The notes below the pieces were generated by a model. It searched no databases, had not been told where the DNA came from, and saw only the letters and a program-made list of their open reading frames with translations. A stretch of 64,000 nt of DNA from Acinetobacter lactucae (GTDB taxonomy: Bacteria > Pseudomonadota > Gammaproteobacteria > Pseudomonadales > Moraxellaceae): contig NZ_LRPE01000037.1 of assembly GCF_001605885.1 (NCBI RefSeq), forward strand, positions 1 through 64,000, read 5' to 3'. Each line of letters starts with the position of its first letter. Position 1 is the stretch's first letter. The translations under genes were made by a program, and so were the position numbers. Positions 35,085 to 45,193 of this stretch are shown one piece after another.

Positions 35085-35390
35085 TTAACAAGGGCATTTC
35101 TTTAAATTGCCACCTGCCGATGGATATCTCGAATCAACACAATGACGGTAGAAAGTCTTCGCATCCATTGGGGTTAAATCAGGATGGTGAGCTTTCATGT
35201 GCTCCAGATAAGTTTGATAATCTGGAACCCCAACCATCAGTCGAAAGCTTTGCTGCAAACGCTGCCACAAGGTTGCAATGCGCGACCAGTTCTTTGGAGA
35301 AAGTAATAGCTCTTTTTGTGAGAGCACCGTCATTTTGATGATTTTCGCAATAATGACAGTTCCATTTTTTGCAAATTTAAAATTCATCAT
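35085..35390 (-). CDS. YbdD/YjiX family protein, CstA partner
   Basis: About 101 aa. The C-terminal half matches the small YbdD/YjiX family (MVGVPDYQTYLEHMKAHHPD, MDAKTFYRHCVDSRYP). These proteins are regularly encoded with CstA/BtsT pyruvate transporters and are thought to support them. The start ATG overlaps the cstA stop (ATGA-type), and the strong GAGGAG signal that serves it lies in the end of cstA. The N-terminal ~35 residues extend beyond the usual ~65 aa family length; a later Met at 35333 would be closer to it, but has no comparable signal. Confidence 0.85.
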   Translation of the reverse strand: MMNFKFAKNGTVIIAKIIKMTVLSQKELLLSPKNWSRIATLWQRLQQSFRLMVGVPDYQTYLEHMKAHHPDLTPMDAKTFYRHCVDSRYPSAGGNLKKCPC

Positions 35391-37486
35391 GACTCTCCTC
35401 GTGGGGTTACCACTTCTGGGTCCGCATATACAGCTGGTGCTTCATGAGCAGTTGGTGTCGGGCTTGCTAATGCACGGCGCACAATACCAATTGCAGCAAT
35501 CACCATCACAATCGCAACGATCATAAAGAAGCCACAAAGCGCAGCGTTGATTTGATTTGACATCACAATCGTCTGCATTTCTTCAAGTGTTTTTGCTGGT
35601 TTTAATATCTCACCACGAGCAATCGCATCTGAAAATCTATTCGCTTGCGCTAAGAAACCAATCTTTGGATTTTCGTGGAAAATCTTTTGCCAGCCAGCAG
35701 TCATACAGGTAATGAACAAGAAAATGGTTGGGAAAATCGTTACCCATACATATTTTTCTTTTTTCATTTTAAACAGAATAACTGTACCCAAAATGAGCGC
35801 CATTGAAGCCAACATCTGGTTACCCACACCAAATAAAGGCCAGAGTGAATTGACACCGCCTAACGGATCAATCACACCTTGATAGACGAAGAAGCCCCAT
35901 CCACCTACCGCAACAGCAGTACCTAGCAAATTACCAAAGAATGAGCTTGAAGATTTAACCGCAGGAATAACAATACCCACAGTGTCTTGCACCATGAAAC
36001 GACAAGCACGAGTACCCGCATCTACAGCAGTTAAAATGAATAATGCTTCGAATAAAATCGCAAAGTGGTACCAGAACGCCATCATGGCACGGCTATTAAA
36101 AATTTCCGAAATGATATGTGCCATACCAATCGCAAAGGTTGGCGCACCACCTGTACGTGAAAGAATCGAGCTTTCACCCACTTCTTGAGCCAACACAGTT
36201 AACATTTCAGGGGTAACGACAAAGCCTAAATTACGCACAGCTTCTGCCGCTGATTCTACAGTTGTACCAATTACAGCCGCAGGAGCATTAATTGCAAAGT
36301 ACACGCCAGGGTCTAAGACAGTTGCACAGATCATCGCCATAATACCGACGAAAGATTCCATGAGCATGCCGCCATAGCCAATCACGCGAATATCAGCTTC
36401 GTTATTCACGAGTTTTGGTGTTGTACCACTTGATACAAGTGCGTGGAAACCAGAAATAGCACCACAGGCAATAGTAATAAATAGGAATGGAAATAAGCTA
36501 CCAGAGAATACAGGACCAGTACCATCAATAAAATGAGTCACTGCCGGCATTTTCAATTCAGGTAATGCAATCACAATACCCACAGCCAAGCCAAGAATGA
36601 CACCAATTTTAAGGAAGGTTGATAGATAATCACGTGGTGCTAACAATAACCAGACAGGTAAAACTGATGCAATAAATCCATAAATGATTAAGCACCATGT
36701 GAGCTGTGTACCTGTTAAAGTGAAAAATTCACCCCAGTAAGGATCTGCTGCAACATGTCCACCATAAACAATGGCAAGCATCATTAAGACGAAGCCAATA
36801 ATTGAAACTTCGGCAATACGTCCCGGGCGAATAAAACGCATGTAAACGCCCATAAACAATGCAATTGGAATCGTCGCTGCAATACTGAAAACACCCCATG
36901 GACTATGGGCAAGTGCTTTCACCACAACTAATGCCAGTACCGCAAGGATAATAATCATTACACCCAGCGCACCGAGCATAACAACAATCCCGGCAAAAGA
37001 ACCGAGTTCCTGTTTTGCCATTTCACCAAGTGAGCGACCGTCTCGACGTGTTGAAATAAATAAAACTAAAAAGTCTTGTACCGCACCTGCCAGTACCACA
37101 CCGACCAGTAACCAGATCGTTCCGGGTAAAAAGCCCATTTGTGCAGCCAAAATTGGTCCAACTAACGGCCCCGCTCCTGCAATTGCAGCAAAGTGGTGAC
37201 CAAAAAGCACATATTTATTGGTGGGAACATAATCCAGACCATCGGCTAAACGATGCGCTGGGGTTAAACGTCTTGGGTTTAATTCAAATACTTTAGTTGC
37301 AATAAATAGACTATAAAATCGATATGCGATGCTATATACACATGCTGCAGCGAGTACAAGCCAAACCGCATTGACATGTTCACCACGGCTGAGTGCCAGC
37401 ATCCCAAAAGAAATTGCACCTATTATTGCCACTAGGCTCCAGACCAGCTTGGAGGGAAGCGTAGATTTCGCTTGCATTGTGTCCAT
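35387..37486 (-). CDS. cstA: CstA family pyruvate/peptide transporter
   Basis: Integral inner-membrane protein of 699 aa with roughly 16-18 hydrophobic segments. The family signature region near residue 90-130 (VPTNKYVLFGHHFAAIAGAG) is clear. CstA/BtsT proteins import pyruvate, and peptide uptake has also been proposed. It is translationally coupled to the YbdD-like gene downstream. No dedicated two-component regulator (BtsSR type) is next to it. Confidence 0.92.
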   Translation of the reverse strand: MDTMQAKSTLPSKLVWSLVAIIGAISFGMLALSRGEHVNAVWLVLAAACVYSIAYRFYSLFIATKVFELNPRRLTPAHRLADGLDYVPTNKYVLFGHHFAAIAGAGPLVGPILAAQMGFLPGTIWLLVGVVLAGAVQDFLVLFISTRRDGRSLGEMAKQELGSFAGIVVMLGALGVMIIILAVLALVVVKALAHSPWGVFSIAATIPIALFMGVYMRFIRPGRIAEVSIIGFVLMMLAIVYGGHVAADPYWGEFFTLTGTQLTWCLIIYGFIASVLPVWLLLAPRDYLSTFLKIGVILGLAVGIVIALPELKMPAVTHFIDGTGPVFSGSLFPFLFITIACGAISGFHALVSSGTTPKLVNNEADIRVIGYGGMLMESFVGIMAMICATVLDPGVYFAINAPAAVIGTTVESAAEAVRNLGFVVTPEMLTVLAQEVGESSILSRTGGAPTFAIGMAHIISEIFNSRAMMAFWYHFAILFEALFILTAVDAGTRACRFMVQDTVGIVIPAVKSSSSFFGNLLGTAVAVGGWGFFVYQGVIDPLGGVNSLWPLFGVGNQMLASMALILGTVILFKMKKEKYVWVTIFPTIFLFITCMTAGWQKIFHENPKIGFLAQANRFSDAIARGEILKPAKTLEEMQTIVMSNQINAALCGFFMIVAIVMVIAAIGIVRRALASPTPTAHEAPAVYADPEVVTPRGES

Positions 37487-37604
37487 TCTTAACCTCTCAA
37501 TAAATAACTACAGCATTTTTATATTGTTATGTACTGTTTTCTAACAAATCCTTGTGACTGTACTCCTCCTTTAATTTTTTTCCTCTTATACTTTCGCATA
37601 AAAA

Positions 37605-37628
37605 AAGGGATGATTTACATCATCCCTT
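37605..37628 (-). terminator. efp terminator
   Basis: AAGGGATGAT, loop TTAC, ATCATCCCTT; on the minus strand a T-run follows. Confidence 0.9.
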
Positions 37629-37652
37629 CGATAATAGTGTATTTTTTAACTA

Positions 37653-38222
37653 TTATGCACGCTCTAAATAATCGCCAGTACGAGTATCTACACGAACGCT
37701 TTCTTCTTGCTGAACAAATAACGGAACACGAACAACCGCACCTGTTTCAAGCTTAGCTGGTTTACCGCCGCCGCCAGATGTATCACCACGTACGCCCGGA
37801 TCAGTTTCAACAATTTTCAATACAACGAAGTTCGGTGGGCTTACTGTTAAAGGTACGCCGTTGAACAACATAATTGTACATTTTTCATTTGAATCGTCTT
37901 TTAACCATTTAGCAGCATCGCCCATTGCAATTTTGTCTGCAGCGATTTGCTCAAAAGATACAGGATCCATGAAGTTCCACATTTCACCATCGTTGTATAA
38001 GTATTCCATTTCAACTTCAACGATGTCAGCTGCTTCTAAAGAATCACCTGATTTGAAAGTTTTTTCTAATACTTTACCGGTTTTAAGGTTACGTAATTTT
38101 ACACGGTTGAACGCTTGACCTTTACCTGGTTTTACATATTCGTTTTCCATGATTGAACATGGGTTACCATCAAGCATAACCTTAAGGCCTGCTTTGAAAT
38201 CATTTGTAGAATAATAGGCCAT
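37653..38222 (-). CDS. efp: Translation elongation factor P
   Basis: EF-P relieves ribosome stalling at polyproline. The start at ATG 38222 ([10 protein letters not shown]) gives 189 aa and puts the modified lysine at position 34 in [10 protein letters not shown], as in E. coli. An in-frame GTG 9 nt upstream lies too close to the GGAG signal. Three beta-barrel domains are expected from the length. It is divergent from epmB, whose product initiates modification of Lys34. Confidence 0.97.
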   Translation of the reverse strand: MAYYSTNDFKAGLKVMLDGNPCSIMENEYVKPGKGQAFNRVKLRNLKTGKVLEKTFKSGDSLEAADIVEVEMEYLYNDGEMWNFMDPVSFEQIAADKIAMGDAAKWLKDDSNEKCTIMLFNGVPLTVSPPNFVVLKIVETDPGVRGDTSGGGGKPAKLETGAVVRVPLFVQQEESVRVDTRTGDYLERA

Positions 38223-38295
38223 GAAAGGCACACTCCAAACTTAACAAGTCAACTATGCGATATAATGCGTTGTTGCATTATCTTAATCGTGTCAA

Positions 38296-39312
38296 ATGAT
38301 AAACTATTTATACCAAGAGCAAAACTGGCAATCTCAACTGAGTGACCTTATTACTGATCCTTCTGAATTGCTAAGCCTACTCGAGTTATCCTCAGAACAG
38401 CTATTATCGGGTGCGATTCTGGCTTCTGAAAAGTTTAAATTGCGTGTTCCTCGCGCGTTCGTCGGAAAAATGAACGCTAAAAACCCGCTTGACCCGCTTT
38501 TGCTACAAGTATTACCTCATCATTTAGAACTCGAAGAACATCCTGAGTTTGTGACTGACCCATTAGGCGAAGAAGCAGCAAATCAATTACCGGGTGTATT
38601 GCATAAATATAAATCACGCTTTTTACTCACTTTGACTGGTGCTTGCGCCGTACATTGCCGTTATTGCTTCCGTCGCCATTTCCCCTATCAAGAAAATTTG
38701 CCAAAAAATGAAGACTGGCTAAATATTAAAAATTATATTGAAGCAAACCCAAACATTAATGAGATCATTTTAAGTGGTGGTGACCCGCTTACGCTTTCTA
38801 ACCGTAAATTGGCACTTTGGTTAGAACGCCTATCATCTCTCAAACAAATCCAGATTCTGAGAATTCATTCACGAGTCCCCATTGTTATTCCTAACCGAAT
38901 CGACGAAGAGCTAATTTCTTTATTAAAAAACAGTAGGCTGCGTATAGTTCTGGTGGTACACTCAAATCACGCTTCTGAACTCGATGACTTTACTTGTTCA
39001 AAATTGTTGCAGTTATCTGACCATCACATTACTGTACTGAATCAGGCAGTATTGCTGAAAGGTGTGAATGATTCTGCACAGACCTTAGTTGATTTAAGTT
39101 ATCGTTTATTTGAAGCTCGCGTTATGCCTTATTACTTACATGTTTTAGATAAAGTAAAAGGTGCACAACATTTTGATTTAGAATCATCCAAGATAGATGA
39201 GATCTATCGTGACGTGTTAGCGAACCTACCGGGGTATTTGGTTCCTAAACTCGTCAGGGAAATTGCGGGCGAAAAGAATAAAACACCGCTTTTTGGGGCT
39301 ACAACTTTTTGA
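38296..39312 (+). CDS. epmB: EpmB, EF-P lysine 2,3-aminomutase
   Basis: Radical SAM enzyme of 338 aa converting lysine to (R)-beta-lysine for EF-P modification. The cluster motif CAVHCRYCFRRHFPY shows CxxxCxxC. SGGDPLTLSN is the next SAM-contact segment, and a C-terminal PLP lysine is expected in the family. Immediately divergent from efp (73 bp), the usual arrangement. epmA is not in the window. Confidence 0.95.
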   Translation: MINYLYQEQNWQSQLSDLITDPSELLSLLELSSEQLLSGAILASEKFKLRVPRAFVGKMNAKNPLDPLLLQVLPHHLELEEHPEFVTDPLGEEAANQLPGVLHKYKSRFLLTLTGACAVHCRYCFRRHFPYQENLPKNEDWLNIKNYIEANPNINEIILSGGDPLTLSNRKLALWLERLSSLKQIQILRIHSRVPIVIPNRIDEELISLLKNSRLRIVLVVHSNHASELDDFTCSKLLQLSDHHITVLNQAVLLKGVNDSAQTLVDLSYRLFEARVMPYYLHVLDKVKGAQHFDLESSKIDEIYRDVLANLPGYLVPKLVREIAGEKNKTPLFGATTF

Positions 39313-39324
39313 GTTATATAATAA

Positions 39325-41073
39325 GTGATGATGAATAATGCGCTGTCGGACATTTTTCACAATCAAACCGAACTCACTCGTGAACGGTTAAGCTTTTGTG
39401 AAGCCAATATTAAAGATCTTAATGAATGGGTCACTACCCTTTCTATTATGCAACTTGGCGATACGTCAAAAGCATTATTCACAGCCATTTTAGAGCTCAA
39501 CGAGTTAAAATGTAGTGAGACGCTACGTTTCGATCTCATACAAACGCTTCATCCGACCATTAATAATGTACTCGCCAGCCTAGAGAAAAACTTCTTTAAC
39601 CAAGGCGTGATTAGTACAGACCGTAATGAGCACATTATTGAATTAGCAATGTTGCTCCGCTGCTATTTTGCCAGTATTTATTTAAATATTGCGCAAAACA
39701 GTCATGAGCAACTCCAGCATCAAAAGTTTTCACTCTTTGCTTATAAACAAAAAAAGAATTTGCAAACGGCACGCACCTTATCGACTTTTCATGCTCTAAA
39801 GCAGTTAACGAGTCTTCTATATCAACAGCATATGCTCTATAGCGAGCCGCTTAAAGGTCAATGGTTAATTGCGCATCAGCTTTATGAAACCGCAGTTCAA
39901 CATAAATACCATCTCATCAATATTAACCATATTCAGGGTATTCAACATCCTCTAGCGAATATCACTCAGGCCTATGCTCAACTGATTTTGCTGGATATTT
40001 TAAATACCAACCAGATTCGCCAGTCAGAGATTCAGGCACTATTTCAATGTAGTTTTGACTGGGCAAGAATGATTCATATTTTGCCGAAAGATACCGCGTT
40101 AACGAAATATGTGGTCGATCCAAATAAAGACCACCCCCCTGTTTATAATACAAAGCGTAGCTCTAACTTTAACCCGAGCATCTTTATTGGTACGCAAGCT
40201 TTGCTTGAGCATGTCACTGCAACCATGCATAAAAATGCTCAATATATTTCTAAGAATGAAAAGTTTTATTTAAGCCCAGCTTTAAAGTTTCATGTTCAAA
40301 CGATTTTAGGAACCACGGCTCAACGTCGTCATGAACGTTATGAGTACAATGCAGAGCTTCAAATTTGTTTTGGATTAAGCACTGCTCACTTCTATCTGTC
40401 GAAAGCAAAAAACTTTGAAGAAACGCTACAGCTTAACCATAACTATAACTTACAAAGTGAATCTAAAGTTTTATCCAACTTAGAGAAAAAAGAGCAATCA
40501 ACCAGCTCTTATCAGCGCTTGAGTCGTGAGAGCAAAACCATCTATCAAACTACGGTTCTTGATATTAGTGTCAATGGATACCGTATTAAATGGTCTGGCG
40601 AAGCACCGAAAAACTTAAGAACCGGTGAATACATTTTAGTTAAAGAGACTTTGCACGGACAATGGCGAGGCGGGGTGATTCGCTGGATTAAGCAATCGAC
40701 AGAAAAATCCCTAGAGTTAGGTTTAGAAATTTTGTCGCAAGCCATGTTCCCTTGTTCAGTGCATATTCAAGCTGAGCGCCATACTCGCAATTATCATCCC
40801 GCACTATTACTACAAACACAAAATCTAGAAGAAATACAAAACACACTTATTTTACCGGGCTCTCAAATTTTTAGAGAGCAACAAACAATTCATTTACGAT
40901 TGGGGACAGAAGAAATCAAAGTGTATCTACTCAAAGCACAACTCATTACGCAAAGTTTTATTCAATTTCATTTCGAGCTTTTGAATGAGCAGCAACAAGG
41001 TCTGCTTGATCAGTTCATGATGAAAAAGGGTAATAACTCTAGCACTCAAGATTTATGGGAAGCACTAAAGTGA
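39325..41073 (+). CDS. PilZ-domain-like c-di-GMP effector
   Basis: 582 aa, cytoplasmic. A mostly helical N-terminal ~370 residues of unknown function is followed by a PilZ-like segment (YQRLSRESK then LDISVNGYRIKW), which resembles the RxxxR and D/NxSxxG c-di-GMP-binding motifs, although the arginine spacing is imperfect. A further beta-rich C-terminal part follows. Possible starts are GTG 39325, ATG 39328 and ATG 39331; the ribosome binding site is weak. It overlaps by 4 bp the FimX-like gene downstream, so the two probably work together, plausibly in type IV pilus or surface behaviour. Confidence 0.65.
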   Translation: MMMNNALSDIFHNQTELTRERLSFCEANIKDLNEWVTTLSIMQLGDTSKALFTAILELNELKCSETLRFDLIQTLHPTINNVLASLEKNFFNQGVISTDRNEHIIELAMLLRCYFASIYLNIAQNSHEQLQHQKFSLFAYKQKKNLQTARTLSTFHALKQLTSLLYQQHMLYSEPLKGQWLIAHQLYETAVQHKYHLININHIQGIQHPLANITQAYAQLILLDILNTNQIRQSEIQALFQCSFDWARMIHILPKDTALTKYVVDPNKDHPPVYNTKRSSNFNPSIFIGTQALLEHVTATMHKNAQYISKNEKFYLSPALKFHVQTILGTTAQRRHERYEYNAELQICFGLSTAHFYLSKAKNFEETLQLNHNYNLQSESKVLSNLEKKEQSTSSYQRLSRESKTIYQTTVLDISVNGYRIKWSGEAPKNLRTGEYILVKETLHGQWRGGVIRWIKQSTEKSLELGLEILSQAMFPCSVHIQAERHTRNYHPALLLQTQNLEEIQNTLILPGSQIFREQQTIHLRLGTEEIKVYLLKAQLITQSFIQFHFELLNEQQQGLLDQFMMKKGNNSSTQDLWEALK

Positions 41074-43181
41074 GAAACTCTTTATTATCTAAAAAGTTAA
41101 AACGTACTGAAACACGTTTACTCATTATTGATGACAACCAGCTACGTTATAACCAGATTTTAAATTTATTATTGGGGAATGATTATCAAGTTCAGGCATT
41201 ATTACTTGATGATTTAAAAAGTTTTGAAAAACAGTTAAATACGCCATGGGATGCTATTATTTTTGGTCGTGCTTATGACCTAAAAATTGAACAAACTCTC
41301 TCCCTTATTCAAGCATCTGAACAGCCAAATTTACCTGTTTTATTATTACAACCTGAAGATTATCAACCTCAGCAATATCAGGCGTATATTCAAAAAGGCA
41401 TTTATGATGTAGTTCCATTAGAACCATTAGATTATTTTTATATCACTCTTATTCGGACGTTGTCATATAGCCAGTTATTACAAACCGAACAACGCCTGAC
41501 CAATGAGTTAGAAACGATTCACTCTCATACACAAACATTGGTCAATAACAGCCATAAAGCAGTTGCCCTTTTTCAAGAAGGCATGCATGTCAAGGCAAAC
41601 ACAGAATATCTCAACCTTTTTGGTTTTAAGCAAGAAGACGAGATTATTGGTCTGCCCATCTTAGATGTTTTACAACCTGATGATTTAAATGTTTTTAAAC
41701 AAAGATTTAAGAAAATTTCATTAGGCCAATTCGATCAGGCACGTTTTGAAATTCAAAGTCAACATGCAGCAATTGCAGGTAACAATGCTCTAAAACTGGA
41801 GTTTATTCCGAGTCAGGAAGAAGATGCTGTACAGTTGACCATTGATTACCAACTAGATTTAGCAACACCTGCAAATACACTTTTTTCAGAAAAAAATTAC
41901 AATGTCATTACACCATGGCAACAGATTAATCGTCAGCTAACGACACACCCTGCTCAAGCCAACGCGTTAATTTTATTTCGCTTAACTCAGTGCCCAGAAC
42001 GAGTATTTCAACAAGATTGGCAAACTCCTGCACAATATTTCAATCAGCTGCAAAGTTTCTTAAAAGAACACGCACAAATGCCGATTTTTAATATTGAACT
42101 TGGTGCCTATGTTGGCGTTTTACAAGCTGAAAACAGCACAGTCCTTAACTCTCAACTGGCTGGTCTGCAAAGTTTGCAAAAAGAGCATTTATTAAAGATC
42201 AATGAGCTTAACTACTCAATCCAGTTTAAGCTGAGCTATGCTCCAATTACTGAACCTTTAAATGAAGATAGTTTTGCAAAGCTACTTGAGCAAACAAGTC
42301 AGCAAGAGCTACCTAAGGCGCAGGCAGAAATTGAGTTGGCCCCAACCATTGATATTATCTCTCCTGAGCCTACCAACTCGCCTATATCGCTTGATCTAAG
42401 CCTTGAGCAAGTTGATGCTCCTTTGCAATCTTCGTTATTGCAGCAATTAAAGCAGCAACTAGCTCGAAGTGAAATTCATTTAAAATATCAGCAGATCTAC
42501 GATAAACACGATCAAGAAACCCATAACTATGAGGTAACTAGCGGTTTTATTAGCGATGAACAATGGTATGACATAAATGATTTGGCTGAATTAAGAGAAG
42601 ACAGTGAACTTTCTATCCAATTAGATCGCTGGATTTTGGTTGAGGCATGTAAGCAACTACATAATTTTATTACTCAGTACCCTAAAGCTAAACTGATTAT
42701 TAACCTAAATATCGATATCTTGCTTAAAGATAAATCCTTCCCTGAGCTAATTTCAAAACTACTCACCATTATTGGTAGTAAGCTTGAAAGCCCACTGGTT
42801 TTACAATTTTCAGAACAAGCGATTCAGCCTCATCTTGTAATTGTCCAGCAACACATCGCTCGCTTACGTCAACACGGCGCAGAAATTTCGATTCGGGATT
42901 TCTCTTCTTCTATGTATAGTGAATCAATATTGCAACAACTAGACGTTCAATATTTAAAACTGCAATCGAAGAAAACAGAGCTATTAAACTCAGATGATGG
43001 TCTAACACGCTTACAAGAAAAGGTTTTGAACTATTTGACTGTAAAACCTGTGGGGATTTTACTGAGTGATCTAGATGACATGAACTTATTTGCTAACGCT
43101 TGGAATGTGGAAACGCGTTTCTTACAAGGTCGCTATTTCCAGAAAAAACTTGATCGTTTAACAGACGTACAAGACCAATAA
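41070..43181 (+). CDS. FimX-like REC/PAS/degenerate GGDEF-EAL protein
   Basis: About 703 aa. Layout: a receiver-like domain (TRLLIIDDNQLRYNQI), a PAS domain (VKANTEYLNLFGFKQEDEI), a highly diverged GGDEF-like stretch and a C-terminal EAL-like domain. Catalytic motifs are lost: EAL reads EVT in NYEVTSGF, and the DDFG site reads IRDFSSSMYS. It should therefore bind but not cleave c-di-GMP, like Pseudomonas FimX, which controls type IV pili. Start: GTG 41070 overlaps the upstream stop as GTGA with GGGAAG 7 nt before it; an in-frame ATG at 41055 has no such signal. Confidence 0.8.
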   Translation: MRNSLLSKKLKRTETRLLIIDDNQLRYNQILNLLLGNDYQVQALLLDDLKSFEKQLNTPWDAIIFGRAYDLKIEQTLSLIQASEQPNLPVLLLQPEDYQPQQYQAYIQKGIYDVVPLEPLDYFYITLIRTLSYSQLLQTEQRLTNELETIHSHTQTLVNNSHKAVALFQEGMHVKANTEYLNLFGFKQEDEIIGLPILDVLQPDDLNVFKQRFKKISLGQFDQARFEIQSQHAAIAGNNALKLEFIPSQEEDAVQLTIDYQLDLATPANTLFSEKNYNVITPWQQINRQLTTHPAQANALILFRLTQCPERVFQQDWQTPAQYFNQLQSFLKEHAQMPIFNIELGAYVGVLQAENSTVLNSQLAGLQSLQKEHLLKINELNYSIQFKLSYAPITEPLNEDSFAKLLEQTSQQELPKAQAEIELAPTIDIISPEPTNSPISLDLSLEQVDAPLQSSLLQQLKQQLARSEIHLKYQQIYDKHDQETHNYEVTSGFISDEQWYDINDLAELREDSELSIQLDRWILVEACKQLHNFITQYPKAKLIINLNIDILLKDKSFPELISKLLTIIGSKLESPLVLQFSEQAIQPHLVIVQQHIARLRQHGAEISIRDFSSSMYSESILQQLDVQYLKLQSKKTELLNSDDGLTRLQEKVLNYLTVKPVGILLSDLDDMNLFANAWNVETRFLQGRYFQKKLDRLTDVQDQ

Positions 43182-43227
43182 TGGTCTTGTATTGAAAAAC
43201 AAAAAACGGGCATAAAGCCCGTTTTTT
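43169..43227. terminator. Tandem hairpins between the FimX-like gene and rpmE
   Basis: The first stem, ACAAGACCA/TGGTCTTGT, spans the stop codon of the plus-strand gene. The second, AAAAAACGGGC, ATAAA, GCCCGTTTTTT (43201-43227), is a strong bidirectional terminator also serving rpmE on the minus strand. Confidence 0.88.
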
Positions 43228-43243
43228 GTTTCGTGTTGCAGTA

Positions 43244-43468
43244 TTAACGCTTGATAGAGCGAGACATACCAGCAAAACGTTGTTTGAATTTGTCGATACG
43301 ACCACCAGTGTCTACATTCTTTTGCTTACCAGTATAGAATGGGTGGCAAGCTGAACATACGTCAAGGTAGATAGTTTCTTTACCTAAAGCAGAACGAGTT
43401 TCGATTACGTTACCGCAAGAACAAGTTGCAACTAATTTTTCATATTTTGGGTGAATATCGGCGCGCAT
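43244..43468 (-). CDS. rpmE: 50S ribosomal protein L31
   Basis: 74 aa. Zinc-binding (C+) type of L31: Cys16, Cys18, Cys38 and Cys41 in CSC and CSAC. HPKYEKL and HPFYTGKQ match the family. A zinc-free L31B paralogue, if any, is not in the window. Start ATG 43468 with an AGGAG-type signal upstream. Monocistronic. Confidence 0.97.
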   Translation of the reverse strand: MRADIHPKYEKLVATCSCGNVIETRSALGKETIYLDVCSACHPFYTGKQKNVDTGGRIDKFKQRFAGMSRSIKR

Positions 43469-43664
43469 CGTCGATTACTCCTAATTGGAAGAAAGGCTTA
43501 AGCTGTCATCGCAATTGATCACTCTCAACTAAGTTGAGGACAGGCTCAAAATGAGCAGATCAACACCACAACAGACCATTCTTTTGGCCCACCGAAACCT
43601 CTAGGGTTAGAGCTAAGCACAACAAGTGGGCAACATTATACGTCAAATAATTTTCTTTTGCGAA

Positions 43665-44636
43665 TTAATCTTTCGATTTAGCCCAGTAATTTGCAATCAC
43701 GCCACACACCATTAATTGGATTTGGTGAAAGATCATAATAGGTAACACAATCATACCTAAAGGCTGGCCAATAAATAAGATTTGTGCCATCGGAACACCA
43801 CTTGCTAAGGTCTTTTTTGAACTACAAAAGAAAACCGTGACCTGATCTGCTCGGTTAAAACCTAAAGCACGCGGTAGATAAAGTGCTAATAGCATAATGA
43901 TCGTTAAAAGTACTGAACACGCAATTGTGAGAATCAGTAAAGTTTTCCAACTTACTTGATGCCAAAGCCCTGCGACCACTGCCCCACTAAATGCGCCATA
44001 TACCACCATCAAAATTGAGCCCTGATCGAAAGCTCTAACAATACTTGGAACTTTTGCCATATAAGGGAAAATATAAGGGCGTAATAATTGACCTAAAATA
44101 AATGGCACTAACAGTAATAATGTAATTTGTATAATTGAGGTCGTCGGGTCAAATCCATGTTGGCTTTGGCCTAAAATAAAAAAGCTCACCAATACTGGTG
44201 TAATAAACATACCAATCAAGTTCGAAAAAGATGCACTACACACCGCTCCCGCCACGTTCCCTTTTGCTACTGATGTAAATGCAATAGAAGATTGAACTGT
44301 AGAGGGTAAAAAGCACATAAATAAAAACCCCCAGTACAACTGTTGACCTAACAGAGGTAACAGAATTGGCTTAGCCAATAAACCAATTACGGGGAAAATA
44401 AAGAAAGTAAAAGCGAAGACAAGTACATGCATTTTCCAATGCAAAATACCTTCAATCACTGCCTCTCTTGATAGCTTTGCACCATGTAAAAAGAATAGAA
44501 TTGCAATCGCGACTGTGGTCAGTGTATTGAAATATTGCGCTGCTTGACCACTGACTGGAAAGAATGTTGCGAGTAGTACCATTCCAACCAACAAAATTGT
44601 AAATCGATCAAGCGCCAATAACTTCAGCATAGCCAT
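43665..44636 (-). CDS. Bile acid:sodium symporter family protein
   Basis: 323 aa, about nine to ten hydrophobic segments, BASS family (YfeH-like SBF domain). CFLPSTVQSSIAFTSVAKGN and CSSKKTLASGVPMAQ are the family core crossings. The true substrate is unknown and is probably a small organic anion rather than bile acids. Monocistronic, separated from gloA by a nested terminator. Confidence 0.87.
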   Translation of the reverse strand: MAMLKLLALDRFTILLVGMVLLATFFPVSGQAAQYFNTLTTVAIAILFFLHGAKLSREAVIEGILHWKMHVLVFAFTFFIFPVIGLLAKPILLPLLGQQLYWGFLFMCFLPSTVQSSIAFTSVAKGNVAGAVCSASFSNLIGMFITPVLVSFFILGQSQHGFDPTTSIIQITLLLLVPFILGQLLRPYIFPYMAKVPSIVRAFDQGSILMVVYGAFSGAVVAGLWHQVSWKTLLILTIACSVLLTIIMLLALYLPRALGFNRADQVTVFFCSSKKTLASGVPMAQILFIGQPLGMIVLPIMIFHQIQLMVCGVIANYWAKSKD

Positions 44637-44660
44637 ATCCTATGATTATTTTAGATAAAT

Positions 44661-44720
44661 AAAAAACCCAGTTGATAAATTGACCATTTGGTCAAGCCTT
44701 CATCATACTGGGCTAAAAAA
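44661..44720 (-). terminator. Nested terminator after gloA
   Basis: On the minus strand AGCCCAGT pairs with ACTGGGT before a T-run. Its large loop contains a second perfect palindrome, TTGACCATTTGGTCAA (44680-44695). Confidence 0.7.
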
Positions 44721-44769
44721 ATAAAGCTAGGCTTTTAAGAACTAAATCTTAAAGCGTCACAGTCAATTT

Positions 44770-45171
44770 TTAGTTATTTGTCGCATTAGCATCTTGTTGA
44801 ATCAATTCGACTTTATAACCGTCTGGATCTTCAACAAATGCGATCACGGTAATACCACCTTTCATTGGCCCCGCTTCACGCACAACTTTGCCACCACGTG
44901 CTTTTATTTCTTCACACGCTTTGTAAGCATCATCAACACCAATGGCAATGTGACCATAGGCATTGCCTAAATCATAACTTGATGTATCCCAGTTATGGGT
45001 AAGCTCAAGCACGGTATTGGTTTCTTCATCACCATAGCCAACAAATGCCAGTGTAAAGCGCCCTTCTTCATAATCACGCTTACGAAGTAACTTCATCCCT
45101 AATACTTCGGTATAGAACTTTAAAGATTGTTCTAAATTGCCTACTCGCAACATTGTATGAAGCATTCGCAT
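44770..45171 (-). CDS. gloA: Glyoxalase I (lactoylglutathione lyase)
   Basis: 133 aa, single vicinal-oxygen-chelate protein, near the 135 aa of E. coli GloA. Metal ligands are visible: His5 ([10 protein letters not shown]), the Glu in [10 protein letters not shown], His in [10 protein letters not shown] and Glu in GYKVELIQ. It detoxifies methylglyoxal as its glutathione adduct. It lies 22 bp downstream of the ampG-like gene on the same strand, so possibly co-transcribed. Confidence 0.96.
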   Translation of the reverse strand: MRMLHTMLRVGNLEQSLKFYTEVLGMKLLRKRDYEEGRFTLAFVGYGDEETNTVLELTHNWDTSSYDLGNAYGHIAIGVDDAYKACEEIKARGGKVVREAGPMKGGITVIAFVEDPDGYKVELIQQDANATNN

Positions 45172-45193
45172 ATATTTATCTCCTAGGAAACTT

